From Pseudoips prasinana (taxonomy: Eukaryota > Arthropoda > Insecta > Lepidoptera > Nolidae), in assembly GCA_951640165.1 (NCBI GenBank), contig OX621255.1, positions 29,176,001 through 29,240,000 of the forward strand: a stretch of DNA of 64,000 nucleotides, given 5' to 3'. Position 1 is the first letter of the stretch. Each line of letters starts with the position of its first letter. Shown one piece after another: positions 43,746 through 54,984 of this stretch. The position numbers and the translations under genes are program-made. The notes beneath the pieces were generated by a model, which was not told the DNA's origin, searched no databases, and saw only the letters and a program-made list of their open reading frames with translations.

Positions 43746-43996
43746 GGGGGCTCTACCGGCTAAGTCGCCGAACATCGATTTCTTAAACGGCGTTAAAATA
43801 ATTAAAGGTTAAAAATTACTTAATCAATCGTTTAATCGGCTTCGGCTTAAGATATTTGTGTTGACAATCGATTCCGGACCATCTATAACGTCACATGTGG
43901 TGATGGAAGCCGATTTAACGATTGATTAAGTCATTTTTAACCTTTATTTATTTGAACGCCATTTAAGAAATCGATGTTCGATGACTCAGCCGGTAG
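43746..43996. mobile_element. ~250-bp MITE with ~95-bp terminal repeats
   Basis: The left end GGGGGCTCTACCGGCTAAGT and the inverse of the right end match over ~95 bp. The centre contains 'acgtcacatgtg'. A second copy lies at 61687-61934. No clear target duplication is visible. Confidence 0.8.
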
Positions 43997-44240
43997 AGCC
44001 CCAGGATGTCGATTGGGCTGCCTCCTTTTTGTAGTGCATCTGGGATGTTTTCGAAAGCGAGCGTTGATGGTTTCTACGCCATCATTCGAAAACGGTGTGC
44101 ATCCCACTTACGCAGGGTACATGGTAGCTCACACAGCATCTTGAACGCATCATGTGATGGTGGGATAGGCAATGGGATAGTCCGATGCTGGAGCACTGGA
44201 TACGATTGCATACGAAGTAGTCAAGTACCGCGACATTATT
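43996..44240 (+). pseudogene. LINE C-terminal fragment
   Basis: The frame from 44006 reads GLPPFCSASGMF, then RKRCASHLRRVHGSSHSIL before the frame ends. The same conserved C-terminal block is at 54526-54745. It is likely the end of a LINE polyprotein; the clade is not certain. Confidence 0.65.
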
Positions 44241-44777
44241 TATATTGTAAAATTACTAACATTAGGTTAAGATTTTTTGTAACTATCATCAACTGAAAAA
44301 TACTCTGAAATAAATGACTAATAATAATAATAGACATTTTTTTTTTCGACCGTAACTGAAAGCTTACTACTCTATCGTCATTTAAATTGAAAAGCTACCG
44401 CAAATGACTGTAAGTAACATGTTATTTCTAACAGTAGATCAATATAACAGTGATCATGACATTGAGCATGCGATGACCGAGTTCTGACGTTTGGTGCGTG
44501 CGCGAGCGCCGTTACACGTTACCCAAACGTAGCGAGAAATGGAAAGTATGGAGTTGATTCAGTTATGGGATTAATTGAGGGCAGATCACTTGCTCTGTAA
44601 GGAGATAACAGCACACAAATATACGTTATAATTGTTTTAAAATTCCATAATAAAGTGGTATAAAAAGATTCTCGTTCATCCGGCTCTTTACTACAGATGT
44701 AAATCTCAGTAATGCAAAAGATTTGATGTTTTAGTTACAAGTAATTCTAAATAATTTTTAGTCAACCATATTAAATT

Positions 44778-44870
44778 GTGCTTGTTGGTGTGGTTGGTAA
44801 ATACTTGCTTTTCACGCCGCAGGTCGTGGGTTCGATTACCCCCAGACAGATATTTGTGTGCATGAACATA
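44778..44870 (+). mobile_element. SINE-A head fragment
   Basis: Head 'cttgttggtgtggttggtaa' and B box 'gggttcgattaccccca' end abruptly at 'catgaacata', where Rep-B (44873-44985) begins. Confidence 0.75.
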
Positions 44871-44872
44871 GA

Positions 44873-44985
44873 CCTTACCCTTCCTCTGGTAGATATTCCC
44901 TCGGGTCAACTTCTACGCCCCCTACAGGATAATATGGGGTAATGATATTCTTATATACACCGCCGTCACCACACAGTAATAATAT
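44873..44985. repeat. Rep-B 3' part
   Basis: 'cctctggtagatattccctc', 'ggtcaacttctacgcccc' and 'ccgccgtcaccacac' form the distal part of Rep-B. Confidence 0.65.
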
Positions 44986-45091
44986 TAGGATTGTATTGTG
45001 TTAATTGACTCTAAGCTTATTTTTATTTTACTTTGTCTTGCTTTAGTTTTTAGTTTGACTTTTATTTCAATTCCGTTTTGTTTTTTTTTGA

Positions 45092-45350
45092 TCGGCCTAC
45101 GGCGTTGTTGGCAAATGCTTGCTTTCCACGCCACAGGTCATGGGTTCGATTACCACAGATATTTGTGTGCATGAACATGTATGTTTGTCCTGAGGTGTAA
45201 TTATCTATATAGGTATGTATTTACAAAAGAAAAATAGTATGTGTATTATATCAGTTATCTGGTTTCCATTGTATTGCTCCGCTACTCTACTGCTCATAGT
45301 AGAGCTCTGTGTAGTTTGGGATCTGATGGCCGTGTGTGAGTAATTAATAA
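45092..45350 (+). mobile_element. SINE-A copy with small inverted duplication
   Basis: It is full-length except for a degenerate start. Near 45283 the expected 'tagtacaagctctgcttag' is replaced by a segment containing a 7-bp inverted repeat (ctctact...agtagag). Confidence 0.75.
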
Positions 45351-45474
45351 ATGTGTTAACTGTACAGCTTTTTTACTTCTATAGAGCGTAGATAAATTAT
45401 AATGTTATATCCTGGGATACTAGTTATTGTTATTATTATCAAATTAATTAAAGATATACTGAATATTATTTTGT

Positions 45475-45545
45475 ATTCAGTTTTGACATTCTGTTTGTCA
45501 TCTCTTCTCAGTTTGTCAGTGTCTCAAAAACATGGTAGTATGTAA
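45475..45545. repeat. Repeat shared with 63930-64000
   Basis: 'cagttttgacattctgtttg' followed by 'tcatctcttctcagtttg' and 'caaaaacatggtag' occurs at both sites. The right copy is cut by the window end. Confidence 0.75.
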
Positions 45546-45549
45546 AATG

Positions 45550-46220
45550 ATTTTTTTATTTAAAGTTATTTAATTCTAATGCCTATTACTTATATAAAAA
45601 CATTAGCTTTCTATTCTCCTCCATATGAACTGTTCCAAATTTCACACTCATCCATCCGCGCATTTTCTTTAAAAGGTGTACAAAGTTTTTGGTTATTACG
45701 ATTAGATGACAGATATATCAAGCTTTACATTTCCAATATAAGCTGACCTCTCATTTTATATAAATCCTATACAACGCGGGATCCGCTTATACTGGAAATG
45801 AATAGCGTGTATACCTATACAAGAATCCATTCAATTTTATGTACTCGCTTGTTTTAAATGAATGAAGGAATAACTGCAATAAGCAATAAAAGATAATCAA
45901 TTGTATTGTTCTTACATACATGGCATTTAGAGATACATGGCATAAACAAAACAGCCAATAAATATTTATTTGTTATAGAAAATCGTACGACGGCTTTCTT
46001 TTTAAGAAATTTAATTAACTTTCCCATAGGTACTTGGCTTCTGTTCAATTATGAAGCTCAAAAACAAATTATTTATTCGCTTTGTTGTATTGATCTTTTA
46101 AATTATATCTTCCTATACTAAATGAGATAGTGCCATCGGCAAGAATTATCCAATGATGCTAACATGATACCCATAAAAGAAATCATCTAACAGTTCTATT
46201 CACTAGCTCGTTAAGATCAG
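45550..46220. other. Anonymous sequence with one short inverted pair
   Basis: Near 45730-45800 'catttccaatataagc' is mirrored by 'gcttatactggaaatg', possibly a very small foldback. No gene was recognised. Confidence 0.45.
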
Positions 46221-46224
46221 ATAG

Positions 46225-46710
46225 CCTTAATAAAAAAAAGTTCTTTATTCACGTTGACTTTAAAAAGCGCTAGTAAATAGTCAGAACATGTTTGTAGTAA
46301 TATAGTTAAGTATACATAATCATACCAGACGAATTGCAAAACTGAAGTGGCAGTAGGTGGGGCACATATCTCGTAGAACCGACGGCCGTTGGGGCTGAAA
46401 GGATCTCGTATGGCGACCACGAACCGGAAGACGCAGCGTGGGCAGGCCCCTTAAAAAATGGACCGATGATCTTCTGCGGCTCGCTGGAAACTACTGGATG
46501 CGAATAGCGCAAGACCGGCAATTGTGGAGATCTTTGGGGGAGGCCTTTAGCAGTGGACGTCTTTCGGCTGATAGGATGATAATACATAATCATTTCTAGG
46601 TATATATAGATAATTGGATATGTGGCTTGTATGAAAACATTTAGAAATAACATTTAATGTATGACAGTAATTATTTAGTTACTAAGGTAGCTTATTTAAA
46701 ATAATTTTTG
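46225..46710 (-). mobile_element. Rep-E split by an RTE 3' end
   Basis: Rep-E is inverted: 46225-46323 ('gttctttattcacgttgac', 'tagtcagaacatgtttgtag') resumes at 46594 ('ttctaggtatatatag'). 46324-46581 is an RTE 3' end on the plus strand, flanked by ATACATAATCAT at 46312-46323 and 46582-46593, a 12-bp target duplication. Confidence 0.85.
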
Positions 46711-46805
46711 AGGGTCGCGGGAATGCCGCTGGATGCGGGTAGCGCAAGACCGGCAATTATGGAGATCTTTTGGGAGGCCTCGATCCAGCGATGGGCGTCT
46801 TTCGT
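46708..46805 (+). mobile_element. RTE 3' end fragment
   Basis: 'gctggatgcgggtagcgcaa', 'gcaattatggagatctttt' and 'gatgggcgtctttcg' form a second, older RTE end downstream of the one at 46324. Confidence 0.75.
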
Positions 46806-46859
46806 ATCGTATTATCGTATTTCGTATATATCTTTACGGCACGTCGGTGGATACACTTC

Positions 46860-47600
46860 TACCTTGAAATTTCTACTCATAGTCTAACCTAGCTAGCTAA
46901 ATATCATTGCTATAATAAAATAAATTTTATAAATGTTTTCATACAATGTGTACCTAAATACCTATGTTACTAGAAAAAAAGACGTGTGGCACTCGGAGAC
47001 TGCCGCGGTAAAGCTATTGCATAGCATTTTTTATCAACTTATGCAATTATACTTATTTATTTATTTTATAATACTGCATTTGTGATAATAAAATGAATGT
47101 ATATAGAGTACTAACTCATTTTCTTTCACTATTTTTTCGTGACTTTCTTAATTAATAAATGCACTTTGTTTATTCATGTTTAAAACACTTTGTGCACAAA
47201 TTATACGAGTACATAGATATTCACTGTTGTACGTAGATGATAAATAGGTACCTATACACCTATATACTTTCTCACAAACAGCTGATTACGGTAGTTTTCC
47301 AATACAACCAATGCCACCTAAAGGCGGGTTGCTGAACTAAATGTGACTTTTTGAACGTGATATTTCAAAAAGTCATTAAAAGTTCTGGTATTTATCGATA
47401 GATGGCGGTCGCAGTGGGGGGTGTTAGGTATTTTTCGTTACGGAATTTCTGGATTCGGTCCCCACGCTCAAGGCCCGCGATAGAAGCTATGCAATAGCTT
47501 AATAATAATGTATACAACTATATTACTACAAACATGTTCTGACTATTTACAAGCGCTTTTTTAAAATCTACGTGAATAAAAACCTTTTTTTATTTTATTT
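46860..47600 (+). mobile_element. Rep-E split by an unclassified ~520-bp element
   Basis: Rep-E occupies 46860-46978 and 47507-47600. The insert (~46979-47500) has 'aagctattgcatagc' near its left and 'gctatgcaatagctt' at its right end, an exact 15-bp inverse pair. Its class is unknown. Confidence 0.7.
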
Positions 47601-47770
47601 ACCCTTCTCTTTTCTCAATACATTTTGGTCCACTCAATGCATTAGTAGCCTTTAGAGATCGTATTTAATGATAAACCAATCTATTGCATTATCATTAATT
47701 TTGTTTAACTTTCTACATTTTATATTATTTGATGCAATAACGCAGGGATGATTTGATAATTTGATAAAGA

Positions 47771-47930
47771 TCCTACTAATATTATGAATGTGAAAGTTTG
47801 TGAATATGGATGTATGGATGTTTCGAACTCTTTCATGTAACAACTACCGAAAGGACTTTATAGTAACTTTATAGTAATATGGCTTAATTTATAAAGTTTA
47901 ACGCGGGTAAAACCGCGGGGCAGAATTATT
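47771..47930 (+). mobile_element. Lep1-type Helitron, 3' end lost
   Basis: It starts TCCTACTAATATTATGAATG and ends with 'gggtaaaaccgcggggcag' but without CTAG. It also lacks part of the interior. Confidence 0.7.
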
Positions 47931-48480
47931 TGCCATATTTCATTAAAGACACCAACTTAAGAAAACCTACTGGGGGCAGTTTCAAAGAGAGTTCTTCTCA
48001 TGACACACACACGAATTAAAAGTAATAAATTCCAATGTTTGTATTTAAGTTTTTTTACTATTGTTTCATTGTGTTTATCATCTTAAATTTTATTATTACT
48101 ACGTGGATTCGAGTGGAATCCTAGTGACCTGTAACACACTAAATTTTTTGTACCGGAATATTGTACCTGTACCAAGATCTAAGTTTTGTGTTATTGTATT
48201 TCGGTTTTGGTGAGAAATAAATGAAATTTATTGATGTGTCTGTTTCTTTTCTGTTGCGGGAGTAAGTTTAGAAAAGGAACGGAGATGTGTTACAGGAAAC
48301 TGGGGAAGTGCACGTTACTGATTGGACCAATGAGCGCTTGCGGTGGCGGAGAGATGGCTGTGAGATGTTTCCTACCCATTTTGCGTTAGGTTGGTAGCAC
48401 GACCAACATAGTGTATTCGATGATATATTCGATGTTGATTGACTAATTCAATTACTTCTTATTTAAAAGAGAACGCCAGC

Positions 48481-49065
48481 ACTAACGTGTCCAACCCCTG
48501 TGTCGCGGGGTACTTTATAAACATGACACAAATTACGTCCAGACTCAGAACTACAATTTATGGGTCACACAAATAGTTGTACGGCGCGGGACTCGAACCC
48601 GCGACACGAAGCGGCGAGGCGACTGTCTTAGTAGTTTAGCGATGATATATGATTATACATACATACATTTTACATACATTTTTAATGAGTTGCCATCCAA
48701 TATAACAAATGTAACATATACTATTACTACTTACTATTATTTAAACGTAAGTATTTAAAATAAACATAAGTAATGTACCTTAAAGTCTTTATATAGTTTA
48801 GTTATATATAAGTATTATACTATAGTAGATATAGATTACCGATTGGTAATCATATATCATCGCTAAACATAAAAATATGAATCTATTTCGCTAAAATTAT
48901 GAATCTATTTAGGGTAATCATATATCATCGCTAAACATATATACACAAATAGTTAAAATCATATATATATACAAATAGTTGTTCGACGCGGGACTCAAAC
49001 CAGCGACACGACGCGGCGAGGCGACCATCTTAGTAGTTTAGCGATGATATATTATTACCAATCAC
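48481..49065 (-). mobile_element. SINE-C pair with alternating inverted blocks
   Basis: A SINE-C (48481-48640) and a SINE-C fragment (48962-49036) are each followed by 'tagtagtttagcgatgatat'. In between, the reverse block 'atatatcatcgctaaaca' occurs twice (48852 and 48920). The four blocks alternate in direction and form an unusual inverted cluster. Confidence 0.7.
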
Positions 49066-49135
49066 ATTATGAATATATCGGCTTCACATATTTGTCATAC
49101 CAATTTAAATTTGATAGAATGTTATCGAATTAGAT

Positions 49136-49740
49136 TCTTCTTCTTCTTCTTCTTCTTCTTAGCGAGTCGATGGCAATCTAAACTGTGTCCGCCCAGAACT
49201 TGGCCACGAGAATCGCATTATGAGTAGCCTCCATCAGTTCTTTAAGCGTGCAGTTGTAAGGGCACGCGCTACATGATAGTAGATGTGCCATTGTCTGTGG
49301 GACTACACCACATTTGCATTGAAGGCTGCGATCATTTATGTAACCCCACCTGAGCAAGTTGTCCCTGCTACGACCAACCTGGGTTCGAAGCCTATTTAAT
49401 GATTTCCAGGCTAGCCAAGGCAGTTTCCATCCAGGGGCGAGACTTTCAGATGGTGGAACAAATGGTGTAGGCAGTTTGGTACACTCTCGCCACAGCTGGC
49501 ATCTAGCCTGTGAGAGTTCTCCGCTCAGCGGGAGGACGCACTTCACGAAGCTGTGTCGACTTTTAAGCCTTTGTGACACAGGACTGTGATCATGCAATGG
49601 GTGCCGAGCGTCACTGTCCATTTTTAATTTCTCGCTGGAAATTAGATTAAATCCCAAGGTCATAGTTACAGGTTGTTGTTTTGGGCGTCAACTGGTTCTC
49701 GACCTGGAAAGTTCCTGCAGCTTAATAGCTTTATAATATA
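49136..49740 (-). pseudogene. LINE C-terminal end with (GAA)n tail
   Basis: The minus frame 49178-49663 encodes SRHSFVKCVLPL, then PWLAWKSLNRLRTQVGR, LLRWGYINDRS, and a zinc-finger-like CKCGVVPQTMAHLLSC near the end. The tail is (AAG)n, seen as (CTT)n at 49137-49160. This C-terminal zinc-binding region is typical of non-LTR retrotransposons. RT motifs lie outside the retained part. A stop interrupts the frame just upstream of 49663. Confidence 0.75.
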
Positions 49741-49779
49741 CCTTAAATAATTATTTAAAAAAATAATATATATGTATTT

Positions 49780-50090
49780 GTTTTTTTATTGCTTTTGGAG
49801 GCAGAAGAGCGGCCCACCAGATGGTAAGTGGTAACCAGTGCCAGGTGGCACAGCAAACCGCTGCCTACCGTGAGATTAATACTCTTTTGAAACCTTGTTT
49901 AAAAAAGTACATGTCGTAGCGGTGAGGAAACACTACAGGTTATTCATTCCAGAGCCTGCACGTACGTGGCATGTATGAACACTGAAAGCGAACCGTGCTT
50001 GACGAGATCGCTTCCAGGTGGTACGGATGAATCCTACTGCGAGTGCGCGTGGTGCGACGATAAAAAGGGGACGATGGCACCAGCTCTATG
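49780..50090 (-). pseudogene. Jockey-like LINE 3' end
   Basis: The minus strand encodes RRTTRTRSRIHPYHLEA and then SYMPRTCRLWNE before a stop, followed by a 3' UTR with 'acttaccatctggtgggcc' and an A run. It is the inverted counterpart of 29815-29990. Confidence 0.7.
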
Positions 50091-50092
50091 TG

Positions 50093-50230
50093 TATCATCA
50101 TCATCATATCAGCCGAAAGACGTCCACTGTTGGACAAAGGCCTCCCCCAAAATTCTCTACAATTGCCGGTTTTGCGCTATTCGCATCCAGCAGTTTCCAG
50201 CGACCCGCACAAGATCGTCGGTCCATTCTT
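50093..50230 (-). mobile_element. RTE 3' end
   Basis: (TCA)n tail, 'gccgaaagacgtccactg' and the RTE C-terminal block in reverse. It follows the Jockey-like end directly. Confidence 0.75.
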
Positions 50231-50509
50231 TATATGTATATTCTTTCTTTAATATTTCTGTAAAGAGTACTGCAACATGAGAGCCCAAATCCGCCTCATT
50301 ATTGAATTCTATCAACTCTTAGTTTAACCTACGGTAATGCAAGTCACTCGAAAAGTATGCCACTAGCTTCGCTTTTACTGACGTCTCTATGTGTTGTCTA
50401 ATTTCACGACGATATTCAATAGAATAGCGTCTGAGATCTACAAAGTGTAACGAAAATCCGAAATCATATTTGAAAAGCCACAAAAGCAAACTACTTGTAC
50501 ATTGACAGG

Positions 50510-50706
50510 TTTTTTTTAAGACAACGCCCGCACTAGGGTATCTATTTCCTGTGTAGCGGTGTACAAACATATAATAGACGGACACAAATTACATCCAGAC
50601 TCAAAACAACTATTTATGTGTCACACAAATAGTTGTCCGGCGCGGGACTCGAACCCGCGACACGAAGAGGCGAGACGACTGTCTTAGCCGCTGCGCCACA
50701 CGTGCA
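50510..50706 (-). mobile_element. SINE-C, full-length copy
   Basis: Minus strand: head with 'tggcgcagcggctaagacag'-type A box (plus strand 'cttagccgctgcgcc'), B box as 'gggactcgaacccgcg' and the body to a T run at 50510. It is the best SINE-C copy. Confidence 0.85.
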
Positions 50707-51039
50707 GTTAAGCAACTTGTAACTGAAGCTTCCGATTACGAATTAAAGAGGCGTATTGGATCCACAAAGTGTAACGAGATATGTGTTAAAGCGGGACAAG
50801 TTCCTATAAATTGAAAGCATTATATTATAATAAGACTGTAGTGGCAACTACTACAGTATAAAGCCTACTTTGTATAAATTCTCTATGATAGTGAGTGACG
50901 TTTAAAAAACAAAAGACTACTTCAAGATTGAGTCGGAAAAATAAAATATTTTATATGTTAACTTGCTTCTTCTTTCTCCACCTTCTATTAAATTATTCGT
51001 CTCACTAAACTAGTGACTCTTACTAAAAGACGCTAATAG

Positions 51040-51217
51040 CCAGATGCTCTCACCACTCCGTAAGAAATTGGTGAGGTTAAGCAACTAGGCTCACGGTCAA
51101 TCCATAGATGGGTTACCGCCAAATATGTCGCCTTTAGGCAATAGTCATTAAACCATGTCAGAGGCCTTCTGGGCGGTTAGAATAATTCTGACACCAGGGT
51201 AACCACTGCCCATATTA
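51040..51217 (+). mobile_element. SINE-5S with internal deletion
   Basis: The head ('ttggtgaggttaagcaacta', 'cggtcaatccatagatgggt', 'taccgccaaa') is well preserved. The middle body is deleted, joining to 'tttaggcaatagtcattaaa' and the 3' part 'gggtaaccactgcccat'. Confidence 0.8.
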
Positions 51218-51612
51218 CGAAGAAGAAGAAGACGTTTATTTTCATATAGACCTGTATGGTATAGCCAAATCATTATTATCGACTTTACAGAAAGTCATAA
51301 ATCAAAAGTCAATCAATTTTATTTTCGTTAACAGAAACGTCACAGATCACAACGATAGCCGAATCAATTAATCTCAATGAATTATCAATTAGGATCCATT
51401 TTTAAATTAATTAATGTTTATTTTCACATCCATACAAAAAATATTATATATAATATGTTTGTGTATCGTATGTTGCTTGTTCATGCAAACTTGCATTAGT
51501 ATTCAGAATATCTTATTAAAAATGTGGCAAAATATCGTAAAAGTGAAAGAATAACCAATATGTCAATAAATTTTTGAGATACGCCATTAAAGTGACAGTT
51601 TAAGTTTTAATT

Positions 51613-51880
51613 GACGTACCGGTCGGCGTGGTTGGCTGATACTTACCATTTACGCTGCAGGTCGTGGCTTCGATTCCCACCCAGGACAGACATATGTGTG
51701 CATGAACATGTCTTTTTGTCCTGGGTCTGGGTGTAATTATCTATATTAGTATGTATTTACAAAAGAAAAGTACTGTATGTAGTACATGTAGTATATCAGT
51801 TATCTGGTTTGCATAGTACAAGCTGTGCTTAGTTTGGGATCGGATGGCCGTGTATAAATAATGTCCCAATGTATTATTAT
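51613..51880 (+). mobile_element. SINE-A, full-length copy
   Basis: Head 'ggtcggcgtggttggc', B box 'gcttcgattcccacc', body to 'atgtcccaatg' and a (TAT)n tail. Confidence 0.85.
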
Positions 51881-52004
51881 TATTATATACATTAAAAATA
51901 TTTTTAATGTTGACAACCAATGAGATAAAACATTTATTTTGGAGTATATAGGTATTATGTAGTCGACTCTTAAAAGTTAATTAGCTTATGAGCGGAGCTT
52001 GTAA

Positions 52005-52262
52005 CAGACATATGTTCACTCCGGTCTATAAGTGATCGGCGAGTTGAAGTAACTAGGCTCTCGGTCAATCCATAGATGGGTGACTACCAAAGTGGTTTAA
52101 TTTCTGAGCGTCTCCGTGCATCGGAAGATACAAAAGCGGTCGGGGACCCACAGCTTAATGTAATTCACAACAAAGTGTTAAGCCATGTCAGAGACCCATT
52201 GGGCGGTTTGAACAACTCAAGACACTAGGGTAACCACTGCCTATACTATAAGTAAGTAAGTT
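52005..52262 (+). mobile_element. SINE-5S copy
   Basis: Head 'gtgatcggcgagttgaagta', 'ctcggtcaatccatagatgg', then 'gtgactaccaaagtgg'. The body ends 'gggtaaccactgcctata' with a TAAG tail. Confidence 0.8.
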
Positions 52263-52356
52263 AGATTGCTTAAGTCTGCATAAATATCTATAGCTAATGC
52301 TATCAACAAAGATCGTAATAGTTAATATTTAATATATTGCAAAAAATTTAAATACA

Positions 52357-52463
52357 CTAGCTATGCCTCGCGGTTTCACCCACGTTAAAGTAGTTTTGGC
52401 GTAAAAGAGCAAAAAACATACATCCATACTCACAAACTTTCGCATTTATAATATAAGTAGGAT
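52357..52463 (-). mobile_element. Lep1-type Helitron, shortened
   Basis: CTAG at 52357-52360 with 'cctcgcggtttcacccacg', then a deletion to 'gttttggcgtaaaagagc' and the 5' end 'ttataatataagtagga'. Confidence 0.7.
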
Positions 52464-52514
52464 GTGTACCTCTAGCGGTTATGGCAGTGCACGCCGGAAT
52501 AGCTCGCAGATGGT

Positions 52515-52730
52515 AGATTTTTTCCTACTTACATGGCACTTATCGTCATATTTTGGACAATTCACACAATATCTTTATATATTGTAGTCTATGTGTTATT
52601 CTGATGTATTATAACCTATATTATTGTAAAGTTTCATTAAAATCCATTCAGTACTTTTTACGTGAAAGAGTAACAAACATCCATCCATCCATCCATACTT
52701 ACAAACTTTCGCGTTTATAATATTAGTAGA
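52515..52730 (-). mobile_element. Lep1-type Helitron, 3' end lost
   Basis: The 5' half is intact on the minus strand ('gcgtttataatattagtaga' on plus). It includes a (CATC)n run at 52680-52695. The CTAG terminus is missing. Confidence 0.65.
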
Positions 52731-53145
52731 ATTCTTAAGAGCCATTACTAGCCCCGCAATTTTACAACGTTTTCTTCATTGTTAAGAGTAGATCAATATT
52801 TTTTAGACCAAATAATTATCCACCCCGACTATGATCCACCGTTTCGTTTTTCTGGATAAACTAATTTAGTAGCAGTTATGTGCAGCATTGCCTCGCTGGA
52901 TAACATTGTTCTGTATCCTTGTGTAGCATTGGCCAAGTGTTCCATATTTTGTGGATATACGATACGTGCTCTCAGTCCTAGTTCTAGCGTATCCACCCCA
53001 AACAGTTAAAATATACTTAAACATTAAAATAATATCTTCCAAGGTTTGTTTATTAAGACGCTAAGCTATATACCGACGCATATCATTCTCCTTAGAAGTT
53101 AGGATAGCGCTAGGGTTCATCCCACACCGAAACCTTCCAAATTCC

Positions 53146-53233
53146 TGGATGTAATTTGTGTCCGTCTATTATATGTTTGTAAAGTACCCCGCGACGCAGA
53201 GATTAAATTCCCTAATGCGGGAGTTGTCTATTA
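53146..53233 (+). mobile_element. SINE-C 3' end fragment
   Basis: 'tggatgtaatttgtgtccgt', 'gtaaagtaccccgcgacgc' and 'gcgggagttgtct' with an A-rich end. Confidence 0.75.
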
Positions 53234-53329
53234 AAAAAATCAAAAAATCAAAAGATGAAACGTCTCAACATCAGGTCTATTACTTGTGACATATGCCAGG
53301 CTGTTTGGTGATTATGTAGCTGGGTTGGA

Positions 53330-54000
53330 CATTGCAAATGAGACGCCGCGGTTGTATGAGGCAGTTTTGCTGCAGAAGGAGGCCGCCTAACGGGATCGGG
53401 AACGAGCCGATCCCGCTCGTAGGCGGAGGAGGCGTCGGGGTGGCGGCGGCAGCCGTTAGCCCAACTCCCCTCGGGGCCGCGGCGGCAGTGTGTGAAGTGT
53501 CCTCTACTGCCGCCACGTACAAGCGGCTCCGGGATGACAAGGATCTGTCTGTGGTGCAGTCGCTGTGCCGTACTGGCTGGAGTCGGCAATAGGGGAGGGC
53601 AATCGAAAGGAACCCTCCCGGGGTACGTGTCCCGACCATCTAGACATGGCGCCAAAGGGGGGTACCGGAGCAGCATACCCGCGTTCCCGGGACTCCCCCA
53701 TCAGGCGCCAAGAGAAGTCCACGGCAGGCAGGTTTAGTCGCTGCAAGTCTGACATACCCACCCGCAGAGACTTTTTGCGGGTGGCACGCGAAGGCATTCC
53801 CCCTGCCTTATCAAAAAATAAAAAGCTTGGACATGTCAATAGGCCTAACCGTCCTACGCCCTACAACTCACTGCCAGTGCCTGTGGTGGTTCGCCGGTTT
53901 GAACTTTATTAACATCGACTACAAATGGCATCTCGTTCGGACGCTCCCCGGACAAATCGGGGTAAACCGGGACGGGTAGCAACCCTACCTCCAAGCTTTT
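53330..54000. other. GC-rich island, possible LINE ORF1 or 5' region
   Basis: This ~670-bp stretch is markedly richer in G, C and CpG than anything around it. Overlapping open frames occur in several phases, as expected from base composition alone. A plus-strand ATG at 53646 starts MAPKGGTGAAYPRSR and continues basic to a stop at ~53910. No domain was recognised. It may be the 5' part of a non-LTR element; I do not claim a gene. Confidence 0.4.
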
Positions 54001-54314
54001 CTTCAGAGTCAGATGTAATGAAATTGAAATTAGTTTAGAGGTGTAAAAGTCAGAATTACCACCAATTACTCTGGTGAAACTGACACTGCGAGCAAAACTG
54101 TATATCAAATAGACATGTTATTAACCTATTGGCTTTGTGCTAAGTTTCCCTCTTGATTCGCTAACAAATGATTAATCTTTCATTTTCTTTCGATATCAAA
54201 CGACATTAAAGTTTATGACACCGCGCCATTTGAAAATGATACATCATCTTACTGATTTTAATTGAGATTCTAGTATATATGTTATTTTAAAACTGTAAAA
54301 GACACCTTTAGAAG

Positions 54315-54525
54315 GCCTTGTCGCAGGTCGTGGGTTCCATGGATATCCAGAAGAGATATTTGTGAGCATCAACATATCTGTTTGTCCTGAGTCTGGGTGT
54401 AATTATTCATATAAGTATGTTTTTACACTAGAAAATTATGTAAGATATCAGTAACTTAGTATCCATAGTACAAGCTCTGCTTAGTTGGGATCAGATGGCC
54501 GTGTGTGAATAATGTCCCAGGACAG
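54315..54525 (+). mobile_element. SINE-A, A-box end lost
   Basis: Starts within the head ('cgcaggtcgtgggttcc'), B box mutated, body to 'gaataatgtcccaggac'. The LINE fragment at 54526 follows at once. Confidence 0.75.
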
Positions 54526-54745
54526 TTATGGATGCAGGATGCTGATGGGGCTGCGGCGATTCTGTAGTGCATCAGGGATGTTTGCTGAGCATCGCGTAGA
54601 TTGTTTCTACGCTACGATGCGTAAGAGATGCGCATCTCCGGTGCGCAGAATACGTGGCAGCACCAACAGCATCCTTCGCATGATCGCTAGTCGGCTAGAC
54701 TGTATTTCGTCAATCATTGCTGCGCCAATTCGTATGGAATGACGC
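54526..54745 (+). pseudogene. LINE C-terminal fragment
   Basis: The frame from 54512 reads CRMLMGLRRFCSASGMF, RKRCASPVRRIRGSTNSIL, then a stop at ~54740. It matches 43996-44240 in conserved positions. Confidence 0.65.
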
Positions 54746-54984
54746 ACCAATGAATGATAAATTTGTTACATATTTTAAAATACTTATATGTATATATTAC
54801 TAAGACTAGTTTATAAGAAAGTTGTTACTTACTTATTGGACACTAATTTGGTCTGAACATAAAGTCTTTTTATTATTATTACTAGCTGTGCCCGCGACTT
54901 CGTTCGCGTGGATGTCGGAACTTAACAATGTATTTTTTAGTGTAAAGCGCTGTGGGAGGATACCAATACAATTTTTTTTTATTT

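Noticed and set aside
53248..53912. Overlapping GC-rich frames as a gene
   Set aside because: Frames are open in several phases on both strands, which GC-rich DNA gives by chance. No domain or splice context was found.
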